DNA of 64,000 bases from Lysobacter sp. (GCA_019634715.1 JAHCAU010000005.1:62001-126000), one strand, 5' to 3'. Shown: positions 36,304 to 46,111, numbered from the stretch's first letter. A program made the numbers and translations. Notes: generated by a model not told the origin, from the sequence alone.

Positions 36304-37320
36304 ATGCGAGTCCTGGTCTGCGGCGGTGCGGGTTACATCGGAAGCCACACCTGCGTGGCGCTGGCCGAACGCGGCCACGAGGCGGTGGTGGTCGACAATT
36401 TCTGCAACAGCTCGCCGGCGGTGCTGGCGCGGCTGCAGCGCATCACCGGCCAAGCGCCGGACCTGCATCGCGTGGACGTGCGCGACACCGACGCGCTGGC
36501 GGCGCTGTTCGCCGGCGAAGGCTTCGATGCCGTGCTCCATTTCGCCGCATTGAAGGCCGTGGGCGAGTCCTGCGAGAAGCCGCTGGACTATTTCGACAAC
36601 AACATCGCCGGCACCATCGCCCTGCTGAAGGCCATGCAGGGCGCGGGCGTGCGCCGCCTGGTGTTCAGCTCGTCGGCCACGGTCTACGGCGATCCGGCCT
36701 CGGTGCCGATCGACGAGGACGCCGCGCTGTCGGCGACCAACCCCTACGGCCGCACCAAGCTGGTGATGGAGCAGCTGATCGGCGATGTCTGCGCGGCCGA
36801 CCCGGCGTGGCAGGCGATCAGCCTGCGCTACTTCAACCCGGTGGGCGCGCATCCGTCGGGCCTGATCGGCGAATCGCCGAACGGCATCCCGAACAACCTC
36901 ATGCCCTACATCTGCCAGGTCGCGGTGGGCAAGCGCGAGCGGCTGCAGGTGTTCGGCGGCGACTGGCCCACGGTCGACGGCACCGGCGTGCGCGACTACA
37001 TCCACGTCATGGACCTGGCGCAGGCCCACGTGCATGCGCTGGAGGCGCTGGACGGCGTGCAGGGCCACCTGCCGCTGAACCTCGGCGTCGGCCGCGGCGT
37101 GAGCGTGCTGGAACTCCTGCGCGCCTTCGAAGCCGCGAGCGGGCGCGAGGTGCCGTACAGCATCGTGGCGCGCAGGGCGGGCGATGTGGCCGCGGTCTAT
37201 GCCGACCCGGCGCGCGCCGAGCGCTTCCTTGGCTGGCGCGCTGGCCGCGGCGTGGACGAGATGTGCCGCGATGCCTGGCGCTGGCAGTCGATGAATCCCG
37301 ACGGCTATGCCGACGGCTGA
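36304..37320 (+). CDS. galE: UDP-glucose 4-epimerase
   Basis: 338 residues from ATG 36304. MRVLVCGGAGYIGSHTCVAL, FAALKAVGESCEKPLDYFDNN, SSSATVYGD, NPYGRTKLVMEQ (Tyr-x-x-x-Lys) and RYFNPVGAHPSG are GalE blocks. It interconverts UDP-Glc and UDP-Gal. The 3' end overlaps the convergent hydrolase by 16 bases. Confidence 0.95.
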   Translation: MRVLVCGGAGYIGSHTCVALAERGHEAVVVDNFCNSSPAVLARLQRITGQAPDLHRVDVRDTDALAALFAGEGFDAVLHFAALKAVGESCEKPLDYFDNNIAGTIALLKAMQGAGVRRLVFSSSATVYGDPASVPIDEDAALSATNPYGRTKLVMEQLIGDVCAADPAWQAISLRYFNPVGAHPSGLIGESPNGIPNNLMPYICQVAVGKRERLQVFGGDWPTVDGTGVRDYIHVMDLAQAHVHALEALDGVQGHLPLNLGVGRGVSVLELLRAFEAASGREVPYSIVARRAGDVAAVYADPARAERFLGWRAGRGVDEMCRDAWRWQSMNPDGYADG

Positions 37321-38192
37321 TCCGACCCGGCTGCGAGCGCCCGCGCCACGGCCTCGGGCCGGCGCATCCAGGCAAAATGATCGGCCTGCGTGCCGAGCGC
37401 GGCAGCGTCGAGCCTGGCGCAGCGCAGCCCCGCCGGACGCATCTTGCCGAGCAGAAAGTCCAGCGAGGATCGCGGCGCCAGCCAGTCGTCGGCGCAGAGC
37501 ACCGCGTCGACCTCGGCCGTGACGGTGCCCAGGGCCGCTTCGAGGTCGCGCCCCATGCCGGCGCCCGCATACCGGCCGCTCAAGCCGGTGCGCGCCCAGT
37601 CGCGCATCACGCCGCGCGCTTCGGTGCCGCCGAAGCCGATGGTGCGGCCGGGCAGGGCGCCGCGACGCTCGGCCAGCCAGGGCAGGAAGCGATAGGCCAG
37701 CGGCAGCAGCCAGCGTCGCGGACGCGGGAAGGCGGACCAGTAGGGCGCGCCGCTGGCGACCAGCCACAGCCGCGAAGCGGCCGCGCTGTCCAGCCCGAGC
37801 AGGCAGGCCGCGAGCTGCCCGCCGAGGCTGTGTCCACCGACGATGCGCGGCAACCCGGGGGCCTGCGTGCGCATCGCGGCGAGGCTGGCGGGCAGGTCGT
37901 GGTCGAGCAGTTCGCGGTAGCCCCAGTCGCTGTCGTGCCCGGCGCGGCGGTCGCTGCTGCCGTGGCCGCGCCATTCGTGCACGAACACCGCGATGCCATG
38001 CCGGGTCAGGGCCTCGGCGAAGGGCAGGTAGTGGCGGGCGGCGACGCCCAGCGCAGGCAGCCAGAGCAGCGCCGCGACCGGGGCTTCCGGCCGGCGCGCG
38101 AGCAGGCGGAAACGGTGGCCGTCGCCGGCTTCGACCGGCAGGCCATCGCCCTCGGCCGGGCGCTCGGGGTCGGACGCGTCCGACGGCTTCAA
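37305..38192 (-). CDS. Alpha/beta fold hydrolase
   Basis: 295 residues from TTG 38192, which overlaps the thiD stop (TTGA). LLWLPALGVAARHYLPFAEAL, the HEWRGHGSS loop, the nucleophile IVGGHSLGGQLAACLL and a C-terminal TQADHFAWM His. Similar to the YheT/serine aminopeptidase-like hydrolases often found in this lineage. Coupled to thiD. Substrate unknown. Confidence 0.82.
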   Translation of the reverse strand: MKPSDASDPERPAEGDGLPVEAGDGHRFRLLARRPEAPVAALLWLPALGVAARHYLPFAEALTRHGIAVFVHEWRGHGSSDRRAGHDSDWGYRELLDHDLPASLAAMRTQAPGLPRIVGGHSLGGQLAACLLGLDSAAASRLWLVASGAPYWSAFPRPRRWLLPLAYRFLPWLAERRGALPGRTIGFGGTEARGVMRDWARTGLSGRYAGAGMGRDLEAALGTVTAEVDAVLCADDWLAPRSSLDFLLGKMRPAGLRCARLDAAALGTQADHFAWMRRPEAVARALAAGSDQPSA

Positions 38193-39013
38193 GCGCGGCC
38201 CGCCGCGCCGAAGTGGTCGAGCACCAGCACATCGCTGCGCCCCGGCCGCGTGCCGGTCTTCAGCGCGCGATGCACGTAGGCCGAGGCGGCGTGGCAGGCC
38301 TCGTCCAGCGGCAGTTCCAGCGCCAGTTGCGCCGCGATCGCCGAGGCCAGCGTGCAGCCGGTGCCATGGGCGTTCACCTGCAGTCGCGGGTGGTGGATTT
38401 CGCGATGCATGCGGCCGCCGGACTCGCGCCGCGCCGCGAACAGGTCGACCACCTCCGGACCGGTGTCCAGGTGGCCGCCCTTGAGCAGCACCGCGCCGGC
38501 GCCGAGATCGAGCAGGTCGTCGCAGGCCTGGCGCATCGCATCGAGGTCGGGAATCGCCCGGCCCAGCAGGAATTCGGCTTCGGGCAGGTTCGGCGTGACC
38601 ACGGTGGCCATCGGCAGCAGGCGCTTGCGCAGGACGTCGATCGCGCTGTCGGCCAGCAGTTGCGCGCCCGAGGTGGCGACCATCACCGGGTCGACGACGA
38701 TGAAGCGCGGGCAGTGCTGGTCGAGCGCCTTGACCACGGCGTGAACCATGTCGGCGTTGGCGAGCATGCCGATCTTCACCGCGAGGATGTCGAAGTCGTC
38801 GAAGCAGGCGTCGATCTGCTCGCGCAGGAAGGTCGCCTGCGGTACTTCCACCGCCGTCACCCCGCGGGTGTGCTGGGCGGTGAGCGCGGCGATGGCGCAC
38901 AGGCCGTGCACGCGGTGCGCGGCGAAGGTCTTGAGGTCGGCCTGGATGCCGGCACCACCGCCGGAATCGGAGCCGGCGATGGTGAGGACGGAGACGGGGC
39001 GGGGGAGGTTCAT
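38189..39013 (-). CDS. thiD: Hydroxymethylpyrimidine/phosphomethylpyrimidine kinase
   Basis: 274 residues from ATG 39013. [71 protein letters not shown] and [18 protein letters not shown] (anion hole) are the ribokinase-family HMPP kinase signature. It phosphorylates HMP-P to HMP-PP for thiamine. No THI-box riboswitch was seen upstream. Confidence 0.95.
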   Translation of the reverse strand: MNLPRPVSVLTIAGSDSGGGAGIQADLKTFAAHRVHGLCAIAALTAQHTRGVTAVEVPQATFLREQIDACFDDFDILAVKIGMLANADMVHAVVKALDQHCPRFIVVDPVMVATSGAQLLADSAIDVLRKRLLPMATVVTPNLPEAEFLLGRAIPDLDAMRQACDDLLDLGAGAVLLKGGHLDTGPEVVDLFAARRESGGRMHREIHHPRLQVNAHGTGCTLASAIAAQLALELPLDEACHAASAYVHRALKTGTRPGRSDVLVLDHFGAAGRA

Positions 39014-39081
39014 GGGGCGATCGTACTCAGGGGAGCCGTGCTCGGGGGAAGCGTGCTCGGGGGAGGGGGCGCAACTGCAAT

Positions 39082-39753
39082 CTACGACGGAATGTTCCTG
39101 TTCCAGTGGCGGTAGGCGGCATAGGCCAGCCCGACCGTGCCGGTGAGGGCCGCCGGCACCGCCAGCGCCCGGTAGGCCCAGAGCCGGAACAGCCAGGCGC
39201 CCAGCACCGCGCCGACGAGGAATCCGGCGATGATCAGGGCGCTGAGCCGCAGCCGCCGGGTCTGCAGCGGCAGTCCGCGCAGGGCGTGGCCGATGCCGAT
39301 GCCCAGGTCGGTGAACATGCCGCTGAGGTGGGTGGTGCGGATCACCGCGCCGCTGTAGGTGGTGGCCATGGCGTTCTGCAGGCCGCAGGCCATCGCCGCG
39401 GTCCAGGCACCGGCGATCCATTGCCGTTCCAGCATCGGGATCGACGCGAACAGCAGCAGCGACACCGTCGCCAGGGCCACGCCGTAGCGGCGGCCCAGGC
39501 GCAGCGTGCTGTCCTGCACGATCAGGCCGCTGAGCATCGCCCCGAGCACGAAGGCGACGATCACGCCGCCCAGGTGGACGGCCTTGTCCAGCTCGGCTTC
39601 GGACAAGGCGTCGCCGAGCAGGGTGGTGGTGCCGGTCAGGTGGGTGATCGCCTGGTGCTCGAAGCCCAGGTAGCCGGCGACGTTGACCATGCCGCCGATG
39701 CACGACAGCACGAACGCACCGATCCAGACCCAGCGCGGCAGGTGCACGCCCAT
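39082..39753 (-). CDS. YoaK family (DUF1275) membrane protein
   Basis: 223 residues from ATG 39753. About six hydrophobic segments; starts [39 protein letters not shown], the DUF1275 hallmark, with [26 protein letters not shown] in the middle. Inner-membrane protein of unknown transport or other role. One base separates it from the acetyltransferase stop. Confidence 0.88.
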   Translation of the reverse strand: MGVHLPRWVWIGAFVLSCIGGMVNVAGYLGFEHQAITHLTGTTTLLGDALSEAELDKAVHLGGVIVAFVLGAMLSGLIVQDSTLRLGRRYGVALATVSLLLFASIPMLERQWIAGAWTAAMACGLQNAMATTYSGAVIRTTHLSGMFTDLGIGIGHALRGLPLQTRRLRLSALIIAGFLVGAVLGAWLFRLWAYRALAVPAALTGTVGLAYAAYRHWNRNIPS

Positions 39754-39754
39754 C

Positions 39755-40321
39755 TCAGTCGCCTCCGGCGTCTGCGCGCGATGCCGCGAGATCGCGCGGC
39801 AGCAGCGAGAACACGACGGCGTCGCAGGCCGAGCCGTCGAAGACGATCGCATCGCGGGCGATGCCCTCGCAGACGGCACCGAGCTTGATCGCGACCCGCA
39901 GGCTGGCGCGATTGTCCGGCTGCACCAGGATCGAGATGCGCTGCAACCCGAGGCAGTCGAAGCCGAAATCCGCGGCCTGGCGCGCGGCCGCCACCGCGAC
40001 CCCGCGGCCGCGCGCGGCATCGGCGACCCAGTAGCCCATGTGCGCCGAGCGGTAGGCGCGGATGCGGTGGTTCAGGCCTACGCCGCCGAGCACGGCGCCG
40101 GTGTCCGCATCGAAGACGCCAAAGTGGTGCTCGTCGTCGGCCGCGCGCATGCGCGTGCAATGGTCGATCCAGTCGTTCGCGGTGTCTGCATCGTAGGCAT
40201 CGCTGGCCCAGGGCAGCCATTGCGAGAGCGTCGGCAGCGACGAGCGCACCGCAGCGTGCAGGTGCGTCGCATCGTCCGGCCGCCATGGGCGGACCAGCAG
40301 GTGGCAGGCATCACGGGGCAT
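39755..40321 (-). CDS. GNAT family N-acetyltransferase (RimJ/RimL type)
   Basis: 188 residues. LLVRPWRPDDATHLHAAV, GYWVADAARGRGVAVAAARQAADFGFD (acetyl-CoA pyrophosphate loop RGxG), LQRISILVQPDNRASLRVAIKLGA. Probably acetylates a small molecule or protein N-terminus. Co-directional with the YoaK gene. Confidence 0.88.
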   Translation of the reverse strand: MPRDACHLLVRPWRPDDATHLHAAVRSSLPTLSQWLPWASDAYDADTANDWIDHCTRMRAADDEHHFGVFDADTGAVLGGVGLNHRIRAYRSAHMGYWVADAARGRGVAVAAARQAADFGFDCLGLQRISILVQPDNRASLRVAIKLGAVCEGIARDAIVFDGSACDAVVFSLLPRDLAASRADAGGD

Positions 40322-40411
40322 GGCGCATCCACGGGCAGGGCATGCCCGATGTTAGAGCCTGTGATGCAAATTTTTCACGCATCGCCCGCATCGGGCTGCG
40401 GCGGAGCGGCT

Positions 40412-40765
40412 TCAACGCGCGACGGCCTGCAGCACCGACAGGATGCGTTCGCGCATGCGTCGCGGCATGCGTCGCAGCGCCTGCAGGCAGGCCGCTTCAA
40501 GCTCGTCCTGCGCGCGTTCGTCCGTGTCCGGGGAGGCCTGGCCCGCTTCCGGACACGGTTTTCCCCGGCCCGTTCCCAACCATTCCAGGTGCACGCCCGT
40601 ATGCTGGGCGATCGCGATCAGGTGGTCCATCGACGGCAGGCTGCCGTTCGGGCTCTCCCACTGCGCCACTGCGCCGCGCTGCACGCCGACGAGCTGCGCG
40701 AGTTCGGCCTGGGTCAGCCCGGCGAGCGTGCGGGCGCGGCGTATCCGGTTGTCCAGTGTCGGCAT
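40412..40765 (-). CDS. XRE family helix-turn-helix regulator
   Basis: 117 residues. The N-terminal HTH_3 domain (about 6-62) reads RIRRARTLAGLTQAELAQLVGVQRGAVAQWE. The basic C-terminal tail (RRMPRRMRERILSVLQAVAR) could dimerise or bind nucleic acid. It is divergent from a secreted-protein gene, with a perfect palindrome in between that is a plausible operator. Confidence 0.88.
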   Translation of the reverse strand: MPTLDNRIRRARTLAGLTQAELAQLVGVQRGAVAQWESPNGSLPSMDHLIAIAQHTGVHLEWLGTGRGKPCPEAGQASPDTDERAQDELEAACLQALRRMPRRMRERILSVLQAVAR

Positions 40766-41100
40766 CCTTCGACTCCTGAAGGCGCGCGTCGAGGGGGCGC
40801 GGGCAGGGGATGGCCTACAACTTGTACGGAATGGGTGACATTCGCAAGGGGGCGGGCGTCCTGTCGCATGCGACAGGACGCCTGTGGAAGGCCCGTCTCA
40901 TGCGGCCAAAGCGCGCATTTCCGGCGTCGCGCGCGCCGCGAAACGGATGCGCGGCATCGCGATTGCCAGCGATATCGCATCTTGTCGCAGGAAAGCGCAT
41001 CGGCGTATCAAGGACGGGCGCGACGGAACAGGGCCATGAATGGCGGAGCTTTCGACCGCAGGCCATGCCGTCGCCCATCCCGAAATCACATGGAGGCGTC
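40766..41100. other. Divergent regulatory region between the XRE gene and the secreted-protein gene
   Basis: 335 bases without a credible gene. It holds a perfect 28-base palindrome (40855-40882), a further TTGTCGCAGG half-like site near 40983, and ATATCGCAT-type repeats around 40970. TGGAGG at 41090-41095 is the ribosome site of the downstream gene. No clear -35/-10 pair was identified. Confidence 0.5.
40855..40882. promoter_or_regulatory. Perfect 28-bp palindrome, candidate operator
   Basis: Arms of 14 bases (GGCGTCCTGTCGCA and its exact complement) with no spacer, centred 104 bases upstream of the XRE start and 233 upstream of the secreted-protein start. HTH_3 dimers bind such symmetric sites, so autoregulation by the adjacent gene is possible. 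A cruciform or transcript hairpin cannot be excluded. Confidence 0.55.
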
Positions 41101-42117
41101 ATGCGCAACGCACTCGTGAAACTGTCCCTCATCGGTCTTGCCGTGGTGGTGCCGACCGCCGCCGCAGGCATGCTCTGGCTGTCCAGCAACAGCACAGGTC
41201 TCGCGCCCGAATCGATGCGCGGCGAACTGGCCGACGGCATCGTCGATGCCTGGTCTTCCGAAGCATCGAAACGTTACGGCGTCGCCCCTGGCGAATGGGC
41301 ACGATCGGTCCAACCCGCCCTCGCCAAGGCCGACATCGCCAATCTCGAACGCGCCGCCAGCGCGCCGAGTTTCGAATCGATGTCCCTGTCCCTGCTGGGC
41401 AGCACCCAGTCGCCGGCCACCAGCATGAAGCTGGGCACGGCCGGGTCCGACCTGGTCTACACGCCGTTGACGCCATGCCGCATCGTCGACACCCGCGTGA
41501 CCGGTGGCCCGATCGCATCGAACACCATGCGCAGCTTCGTCGCCTACACCGCGACCGACTTCAGCGCGCAGGGGGGCGACGCGACCAACTGCAACCTGCC
41601 GGAGAACGTCTCGGCCATCACGGTCAAGATCACGGCCTCGAATCCGATCGCCAACGGTTACCTCACGGTGTTCCCGTCGAACGAGGCCCGGCCGTTCGCC
41701 TCCTCGCTGAACTACATCGCCAATATCGACACCTCCAACGAGTCGCACTTCAGGCTGTGCCGCCCCTCCTGCCCGACCGGCTTCAGCGTCTACACGCTGT
41801 TCCAGAGCAATGTCGTCATCGATGTGAACGGTTACTTCATGGAACCGGAAGCCACCGAGCTCGACTGCACCGTGGCGCAGCAGACCGGCAATCTCGCCCT
41901 GCTCGGCGGCTTGCAGCCGCGTTCGGTCAGCTGCCCGGCCGGCTATACCGCCACCGGCGGCGGCTGCGGCGGTCCGCTCGGGATCGGCGTGAGCAATTCG
42001 CAGCCGCTGGTGACGGCCGGCAGGCCGACCGGCTGGTCCTGCGACCTCGTCGGCTCGCTGCTCAGCATCATCAGCTACCAGGTCAGCGCGACCTGCTGCC
42101 GGACGCCCGGTCGCTGA
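41101..42117 (+). CDS. Exported protein with CRIVDTR...DVNGYF domain
   Basis: 338 residues from ATG 41101 with TGGAGG upstream. N-terminal hydrophobic segment (about 7-29) acts as signal peptide or anchor. Residues about 120-255 form the widespread extracellular beta-domain beginning YTPLTPCRIVDTR and ending VVIDVNGYF. The C-terminal 80 residues hold six or seven cysteines. It ends before a hairpin. Function unknown; probably surface or secreted. Confidence 0.78.
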   Translation: MRNALVKLSLIGLAVVVPTAAAGMLWLSSNSTGLAPESMRGELADGIVDAWSSEASKRYGVAPGEWARSVQPALAKADIANLERAASAPSFESMSLSLLGSTQSPATSMKLGTAGSDLVYTPLTPCRIVDTRVTGGPIASNTMRSFVAYTATDFSAQGGDATNCNLPENVSAITVKITASNPIANGYLTVFPSNEARPFASSLNYIANIDTSNESHFRLCRPSCPTGFSVYTLFQSNVVIDVNGYFMEPEATELDCTVAQQTGNLALLGGLQPRSVSCPAGYTATGGGCGGPLGIGVSNSQPLVTAGRPTGWSCDLVGSLLSIISYQVSATCCRTPGR

Positions 42118-42140
42118 AGCCTGTGTCATCTCCGCAAACG

Positions 42141-42168
42141 CAAGAGCCCGCCAGAAGGCGGGCTCTTG
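42141..42168. terminator. Bidirectional terminator-like hairpin
   Basis: 12-bp perfect stem CAAGAGCCCGCC/GGCGGGCTCTTG with AGAA loop, 23 bases after the exported-protein stop and 28 bases past the convergent phoH stop. T-runs are short, so efficiency is uncertain. Confidence 0.65.
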
Positions 42169-42196
42169 CTTGATGCGCGTTGCAGCTTGCGTGCGC

Positions 42197-43600
42197 TCAG
42201 AGCACTTCCGACGCATAGTCCGCCAGCCGCGAACGCTCGCCGCGCTTGAGGGTGATGTGCGCGCTGTGCGCCCAGCCCTTGAAACGGTCGACGGCGTAGG
42301 TCAGGCCGGATGTGGTTTCGGTGAGGTAGGGCGTGTCGATCTGCTCGACGTTGCCCAGGCAGACGATCTTGGTGCCCGGGCCGGCGCGGGTGATCAGCGT
42401 CTTCATCTGCTTCGGGGTGAGGTTCTGCGCTTCGTCGAGGATCAGCCAGCGCGTCAGGAACGTGCGGCCGCGCATGAAGTTCAGCGAGCGGATCTTGATC
42501 CGCGAGGCGAGCAGGTCGTTGGTCGCCGCACGTCCCCAACTGCCGCCGTCCTGGGTGTTGGGCATCAACACTTCCAGGTTGTCGGTCAGCGCGCCCATCC
42601 ACGGCGTCATCTTCTCTTCCTCGGTGCCGGGCAGGAAGCCGATGTCCTCGCCGACGCTGACCGTCGCGCGGGTCATGATGATCTCGCGGTAGCGCTGCTG
42701 GTCCATGGTCTGCGCCAGGCCCGCCGCCAGGGCGAGCAGGGTCTTGCCTGTGCCGGCGGTGCCGAGCAGGGTGACGAAATCGATCTCCGGGTCCATCAGC
42801 GCGTTGAGCGCGAAATTCTGCTCGCGGTTTCGCGCGGCGATGCCCCACACCGCGTGCTGGTGGCTGCGGTAATCGTCGACGATCTGCAGCGTGACCTTGT
42901 CGCCGTCGATGCGCGCCACCCGCATCTCGGTGTCGGCGTCGCCGGGCAGATAGAGGAACTGGTTCGGATACCACTCGTCGTCGGCGCCGCGGACGATCTC
43001 GTAATAGGTCCGGCCCTTCTCGGTCCACGAGCGCAGGTCCTTCGCGTAGCGCGACCAGAAGTCCTCCGGCAGCGGCATGGAGCCGGTGTAGAGCAGGCTG
43101 AAATCGTCCAGGGCGCGGTCGTTCTCGTAATCCTCCGACGCGATGCCGGCGATCGACGCCTTGATGCGCAGGTTGATGTCCTTCGACACGAACACCACCG
43201 GCACGTCCGGCTCGGTTTCGCGCAGGTGCAGGATCGCGCCGAGGATCTGGTTGTCCGGCATCACCGCGCCGAAGCGCTTGGCCGAATCGAAGCTGCTGGT
43301 CTGGAAGCGCAGCTTGCCGATGCTTTCGGCCGCGCGCAGCTGCAGGCCTTTCGGTCGGGCCAGGGTCAGGCCGCTGGCGATCCGGTCGGTGCCCTGGCCC
43401 TCGATCAGCTCGTTGAGGAAGCGGCTGACCTGGCGCGCGTTGCGGCTGGCTTCGGAGGTGCCTTTCTTGGCGTTGTCGAGCTCTTCGATCACCTGCATCG
43501 GCAGGTAGACGTCGTGTTCCTCGAACTTGAACAGCGCCGTCGGGTCGTGCATCAGCACGTTGGTGTCGAGGACGTAGATGCGCTTGCCTTTGGTCATCAT
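42197..43600 (-). CDS. PhoH family protein with N-terminal PIN domain
   Basis: 467 residues. PIN-like nuclease domain at about 5-160 (YVLDTNVLMHDP, VIEELD, and later Asp residues) and a PhoH ATPase domain at about 250-460 with Walker A LLGTAGTGKTLLALAAG and Walker B WLILDEAQNLT. This PhoH2-type fusion is thought to be an RNase/helicase. Cytoplasmic. Confidence 0.92.
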   Translation of the reverse strand: MMTKGKRIYVLDTNVLMHDPTALFKFEEHDVYLPMQVIEELDNAKKGTSEASRNARQVSRFLNELIEGQGTDRIASGLTLARPKGLQLRAAESIGKLRFQTSSFDSAKRFGAVMPDNQILGAILHLRETEPDVPVVFVSKDINLRIKASIAGIASEDYENDRALDDFSLLYTGSMPLPEDFWSRYAKDLRSWTEKGRTYYEIVRGADDEWYPNQFLYLPGDADTEMRVARIDGDKVTLQIVDDYRSHQHAVWGIAARNREQNFALNALMDPEIDFVTLLGTAGTGKTLLALAAGLAQTMDQQRYREIIMTRATVSVGEDIGFLPGTEEEKMTPWMGALTDNLEVLMPNTQDGGSWGRAATNDLLASRIKIRSLNFMRGRTFLTRWLILDEAQNLTPKQMKTLITRAGPGTKIVCLGNVEQIDTPYLTETTSGLTYAVDRFKGWAHSAHITLKRGERSRLADYASEVL

Positions 43601-43639
43601 GCGGTCGGTGTACCGATGCGAGGGAGTGATATGGATGTT

Positions 43640-43705
43640 GTAGAGCGGATCGCAGATCCGCTGGCGCCTTTCCTGAGACGATGCAGCGGATCCGCGATCC
43701 GTTCG
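43640..43705. repeat. GTAG-headed REP pair (REPIN-like)
   Basis: GTAGAGCGGATCGCAGATCCGCT at the left and its near-complement AGCGGATCCGCGATCCGTTC at the right, in the gap between phoH and bcp. Same family as the copies at 14.8 and 26.2 kb. Confidence 0.78.
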
Positions 43706-43784
43706 GCAGCGTCGGTGGTCAGGCAGCGCGACGCCACCGCGGCCCGCAGGGCGGGGCGGTGGCCGGTGGTGTGGGATGCGGGGG

Positions 43785-44273
43785 TCACTGCGATCGGGCT
43801 GCCTTCAGTGCGTCGAGCACGGCCTGGGCATGGCCGGCGACCTTCACGCCGCGCCATTCCGCAGCGAGGACGCCGCCCGGGGCGATGAGGAAGGTGCTGC
43901 GGACGATGCCGAGCACCTTCTTGCCGTACATGTTCTTCTCGTGGATCACGTCGAAGGCCTTGCACAGGGCTTCGTCGGCGTCGCTCACGAGCGGGAATCC
44001 GAAGCCCTGTTTGGCGCAGAAGTTCTGGTGCGACTTGATCGAGTCGCGCGATACGCCCATCACGTCGCAGTCGAGCTTGGCGAACTTCGGCAGCAGCGCG
44101 TTGAACTCCTGGCCCTCGGTGGTGCAGCCGGGCGTGGAATCCTTGGGGTAGAAGTAGAGGACGACCCAGCGCTCGGCGAAATCCGACAGCTTGACGGTCC
44201 GGTCGTCGGACAGGGCCAGCGGCAGCGCGAGGGTGGACTTTGGGAGCGGTTTTCCGAGCTTGGAGGCCGTCAT
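43785..44273 (-). CDS. bcp: Thiol peroxidase, BCP/PrxQ type
   Basis: 162 residues from ATG 44273. VLYFYPKDSTPGCTTEGQEFNALLPKF carries the peroxidatic Cys in the PxxxTxxC context. A resolving Cys five residues later is absent (Glu-Gly-Gln-Glu-Phe). SRDSIKSHQNFCAKQGFGFPLVSD supplies another Cys. It follows gcvR by 2 bases, the same pairing as in E. coli. Confidence 0.93.
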   Translation of the reverse strand: MTASKLGKPLPKSTLALPLALSDDRTVKLSDFAERWVVLYFYPKDSTPGCTTEGQEFNALLPKFAKLDCDVMGVSRDSIKSHQNFCAKQGFGFPLVSDADEALCKAFDVIHEKNMYGKKVLGIVRSTFLIAPGGVLAAEWRGVKVAGHAQAVLDALKAARSQ

Positions 44274-44275
44274 CG

Positions 44276-44887
44276 TCAGAACTTCATCGGGTCCATGATG
44301 GCGTCGAGGTTCAGGTGGTCGCAGAACTCGAGGAAATCGTCGCGCAGGCCGGCGATGTGCATGTCGGCCGGCACGCCGATGGTGAGCTGGGCCGAGAACA
44401 TCTCCGCGCCGGTCTGCATGGCGCGGTAGCGCGCGCAGTGCAGGCTCTCGATGGTGATGCCCTGGCGGTCGAAGAAATCGGCCAGCTGGTACAGCACGCC
44501 GGGCTTGTCGGCGGCGACCACCTCGACCACGTAGGGCAGCAGGTTGGACTGCAGCGGCTTGGGGCCGGTGCGGTACCACATCAGCTTGAGGCCCTCCTCG
44601 CGCTCCAGCCGGCCGAGCATGGCCTCCAGCTTGGCGATCGCGTCCCAGGGGCCGATCGCCAGCGCGGTCACCGACACGTCCCGGCCGACGGTGGACAGGC
44701 GGGCGTCGACGAGGTTGCAGCCGCTGTCCGCGATCCGGCGGGTCACCGACAGCAGCGGCGACTGCGGATGCGTCGTGTAGGCGTTGATCAGCAGGTAGTT
44801 CTCGTTCGGCGCGGGCCGGGAGACGGTGGAGGGTTCGCTCAAGGTGGAGTCCGCCAAGGGGCGTGAAGTGGAGACAGGCGCGTCCAT
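44276..44887 (-). CDS. gcvR: Glycine cleavage system transcriptional repressor-like ACT protein
   Basis: 203 residues from ATG 44887 (ATG 44905 possible). Two ACT-type domains: ENYLLINAYTTHPQSPLLSVTRRIADSGCNLVDARL and YVVEVVAADKPGVLYQLADFFDRQGITIESLHC. The order gcvR-bcp, divergent from dapA-bamC, matches E. coli and supports the name. It would modulate GcvA-type control of glycine cleavage. The N-terminal 25 residues are disordered. Confidence 0.82.
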   Translation of the reverse strand: MDAPVSTSRPLADSTLSEPSTVSRPAPNENYLLINAYTTHPQSPLLSVTRRIADSGCNLVDARLSTVGRDVSVTALAIGPWDAIAKLEAMLGRLEREEGLKLMWYRTGPKPLQSNLLPYVVEVVAADKPGVLYQLADFFDRQGITIESLHCARYRAMQTGAEMFSAQLTIGVPADMHIAGLRDDFLEFCDHLNLDAIMDPMKF

Positions 44888-45208
44888 GGGCCAGTCGCGG
44901 GGCATCCGGATGCGCGGTCAGGATACTGGTCGGTGGTTTCGGGCCGCAAGGGAAACCTCGGAATGCCCCGCTGCACTGCCGGCATGTGCCCGCCTGACGG
45001 GCGAATCGCGCCGCAAGTGCCTGATTCGGCGGCACCGGGCGACAACATGCCTGCCGGGAAGCGGCCCGGGCGGGCGCGCCGGAGGATGGAGTGTTCAGTC
45101 CTTCCCAAGTAACATCGCGTCCCGGTGCGGTGCAGGGCCATGCCTACGCCGCCGCCCTCCGATTCCGCATCCCCGACCCTCGACTTCACAGTTCCCCAAG
45201 GCATTCGC
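44888..45208. other. Intergenic region between gcvR and dapA
   Basis: 321 bases between divergent starts. No gene-like frame with family similarity, no tRNA and no strong hairpin were seen. It presumably carries promoters for both genes; a frame extending dapA upstream to 45125 exists but lacks family similarity. Confidence 0.4.
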
Positions 45209-46111
45209 GTGCATCTGTCCGGCAGTATCACTGCGCTGGCGACGCCGTTCACGGCGGCCGGCCCTCTCGATGGCGACATCGACTTCGACGCCTGGGAGCG
45301 CCTGCTGCGCGCCCAGGTCGCTTCCGGAACCCAGGCCCTTGTCGTCGCCGGCTCGACCGGCGAGGCCAACGCCCTGTCCAACGACGAATACGGGGCGCTG
45401 CTCCGCCGCGCCGTGGAGATCGTGGGCAAACGCATCCCGGTGCTCGCCGGCACCGGGCTCTCGAATACCGTCAGGACCATTGAATTGACCCGCCGCGCCG
45501 CCGCCTGCGGCGCCGATGCCGCGCTGGTGGTCACGCCGCCCTACGTGCGCCCGACCCAGGCCGGCCTGGTCGCCCACTACCGCGCGGTCGCCGACGATGG
45601 CGCCCTGCCGGTCGTGCTGTACAACGTCCCCGGCCGTACCGGCTGCGACCTGCTGCCGGCCACCGTCGCCGAACTGGTCGACCACCCGCGCATCGTCGCC
45701 ATCAAGGAAGCCCGCGCCGAGCCCGAGCGCATGGCCGAACTGCTGGCCCTGCGTTCGCCGACCTTCGCCGTGCTGTCCGGCGACGATCCGACCGCGACCC
45801 GGGCGATGCTGGCGGGTGCCGACGGCGTGATCTCGGTGGCCTCGAACGCCATTCCGGCCTCGATGCGTCGCCTGTGCGACCTGGCCCGGGCCGGCCGCCG
45901 TGCCGACGCCGAGGCGCTGGATGCCGAACTGCAGCCGGTGTTCGAGTTCATGGGCGTCGAGCCGAACCCGATCCCGCTGAAGGCCGTGCTGGCGCGGCAG
46001 GGCATCGGCCACGGCCTGCGCCTGCCGCTGACCACGCTGTCGGCCGCCCACGCCGAGGCCGCCGACCGCATCGTCGCCCGCATCGCCGGGCTGGAGGCGC
46101 GCCCGGCCTGA
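45209..46111 (+). CDS. dapA: 4-hydroxy-tetrahydrodipicolinate synthase
   Basis: 300 residues from GTG 45209, with AAGG 7 bases upstream and the family start [23 protein letters not shown] (phosphate/Thr site), [31 protein letters not shown] (Tyr and Arg) and IVAIKEA with the Schiff-base Lys. It condenses pyruvate and aspartate semialdehyde for the DAP/lysine route, linking to lysAC and murL/murD2 in this window. Confidence 0.95.
   Translation: MHLSGSITALATPFTAAGPLDGDIDFDAWERLLRAQVASGTQALVVAGSTGEANALSNDEYGALLRRAVEIVGKRIPVLAGTGLSNTVRTIELTRRAAACGADAALVVTPPYVRPTQAGLVAHYRAVADDGALPVVLYNVPGRTGCDLLPATVAELVDHPRIVAIKEARAEPERMAELLALRSPTFAVLSGDDPTATRAMLAGADGVISVASNAIPASMRRLCDLARAGRRADAEALDAELQPVFEFMGVEPNPIPLKAVLARQGIGHGLRLPLTTLSAAHAEAADRIVARIAGLEARPA

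Noticed and set aside
38960..39100. THI-box riboswitch ahead of thiD
   Set aside because: The gap between the YoaK gene and thiD is about 70 bases, lies 3' of the YoaK start on the same strand, and has no CUGAGA-type TPP core.
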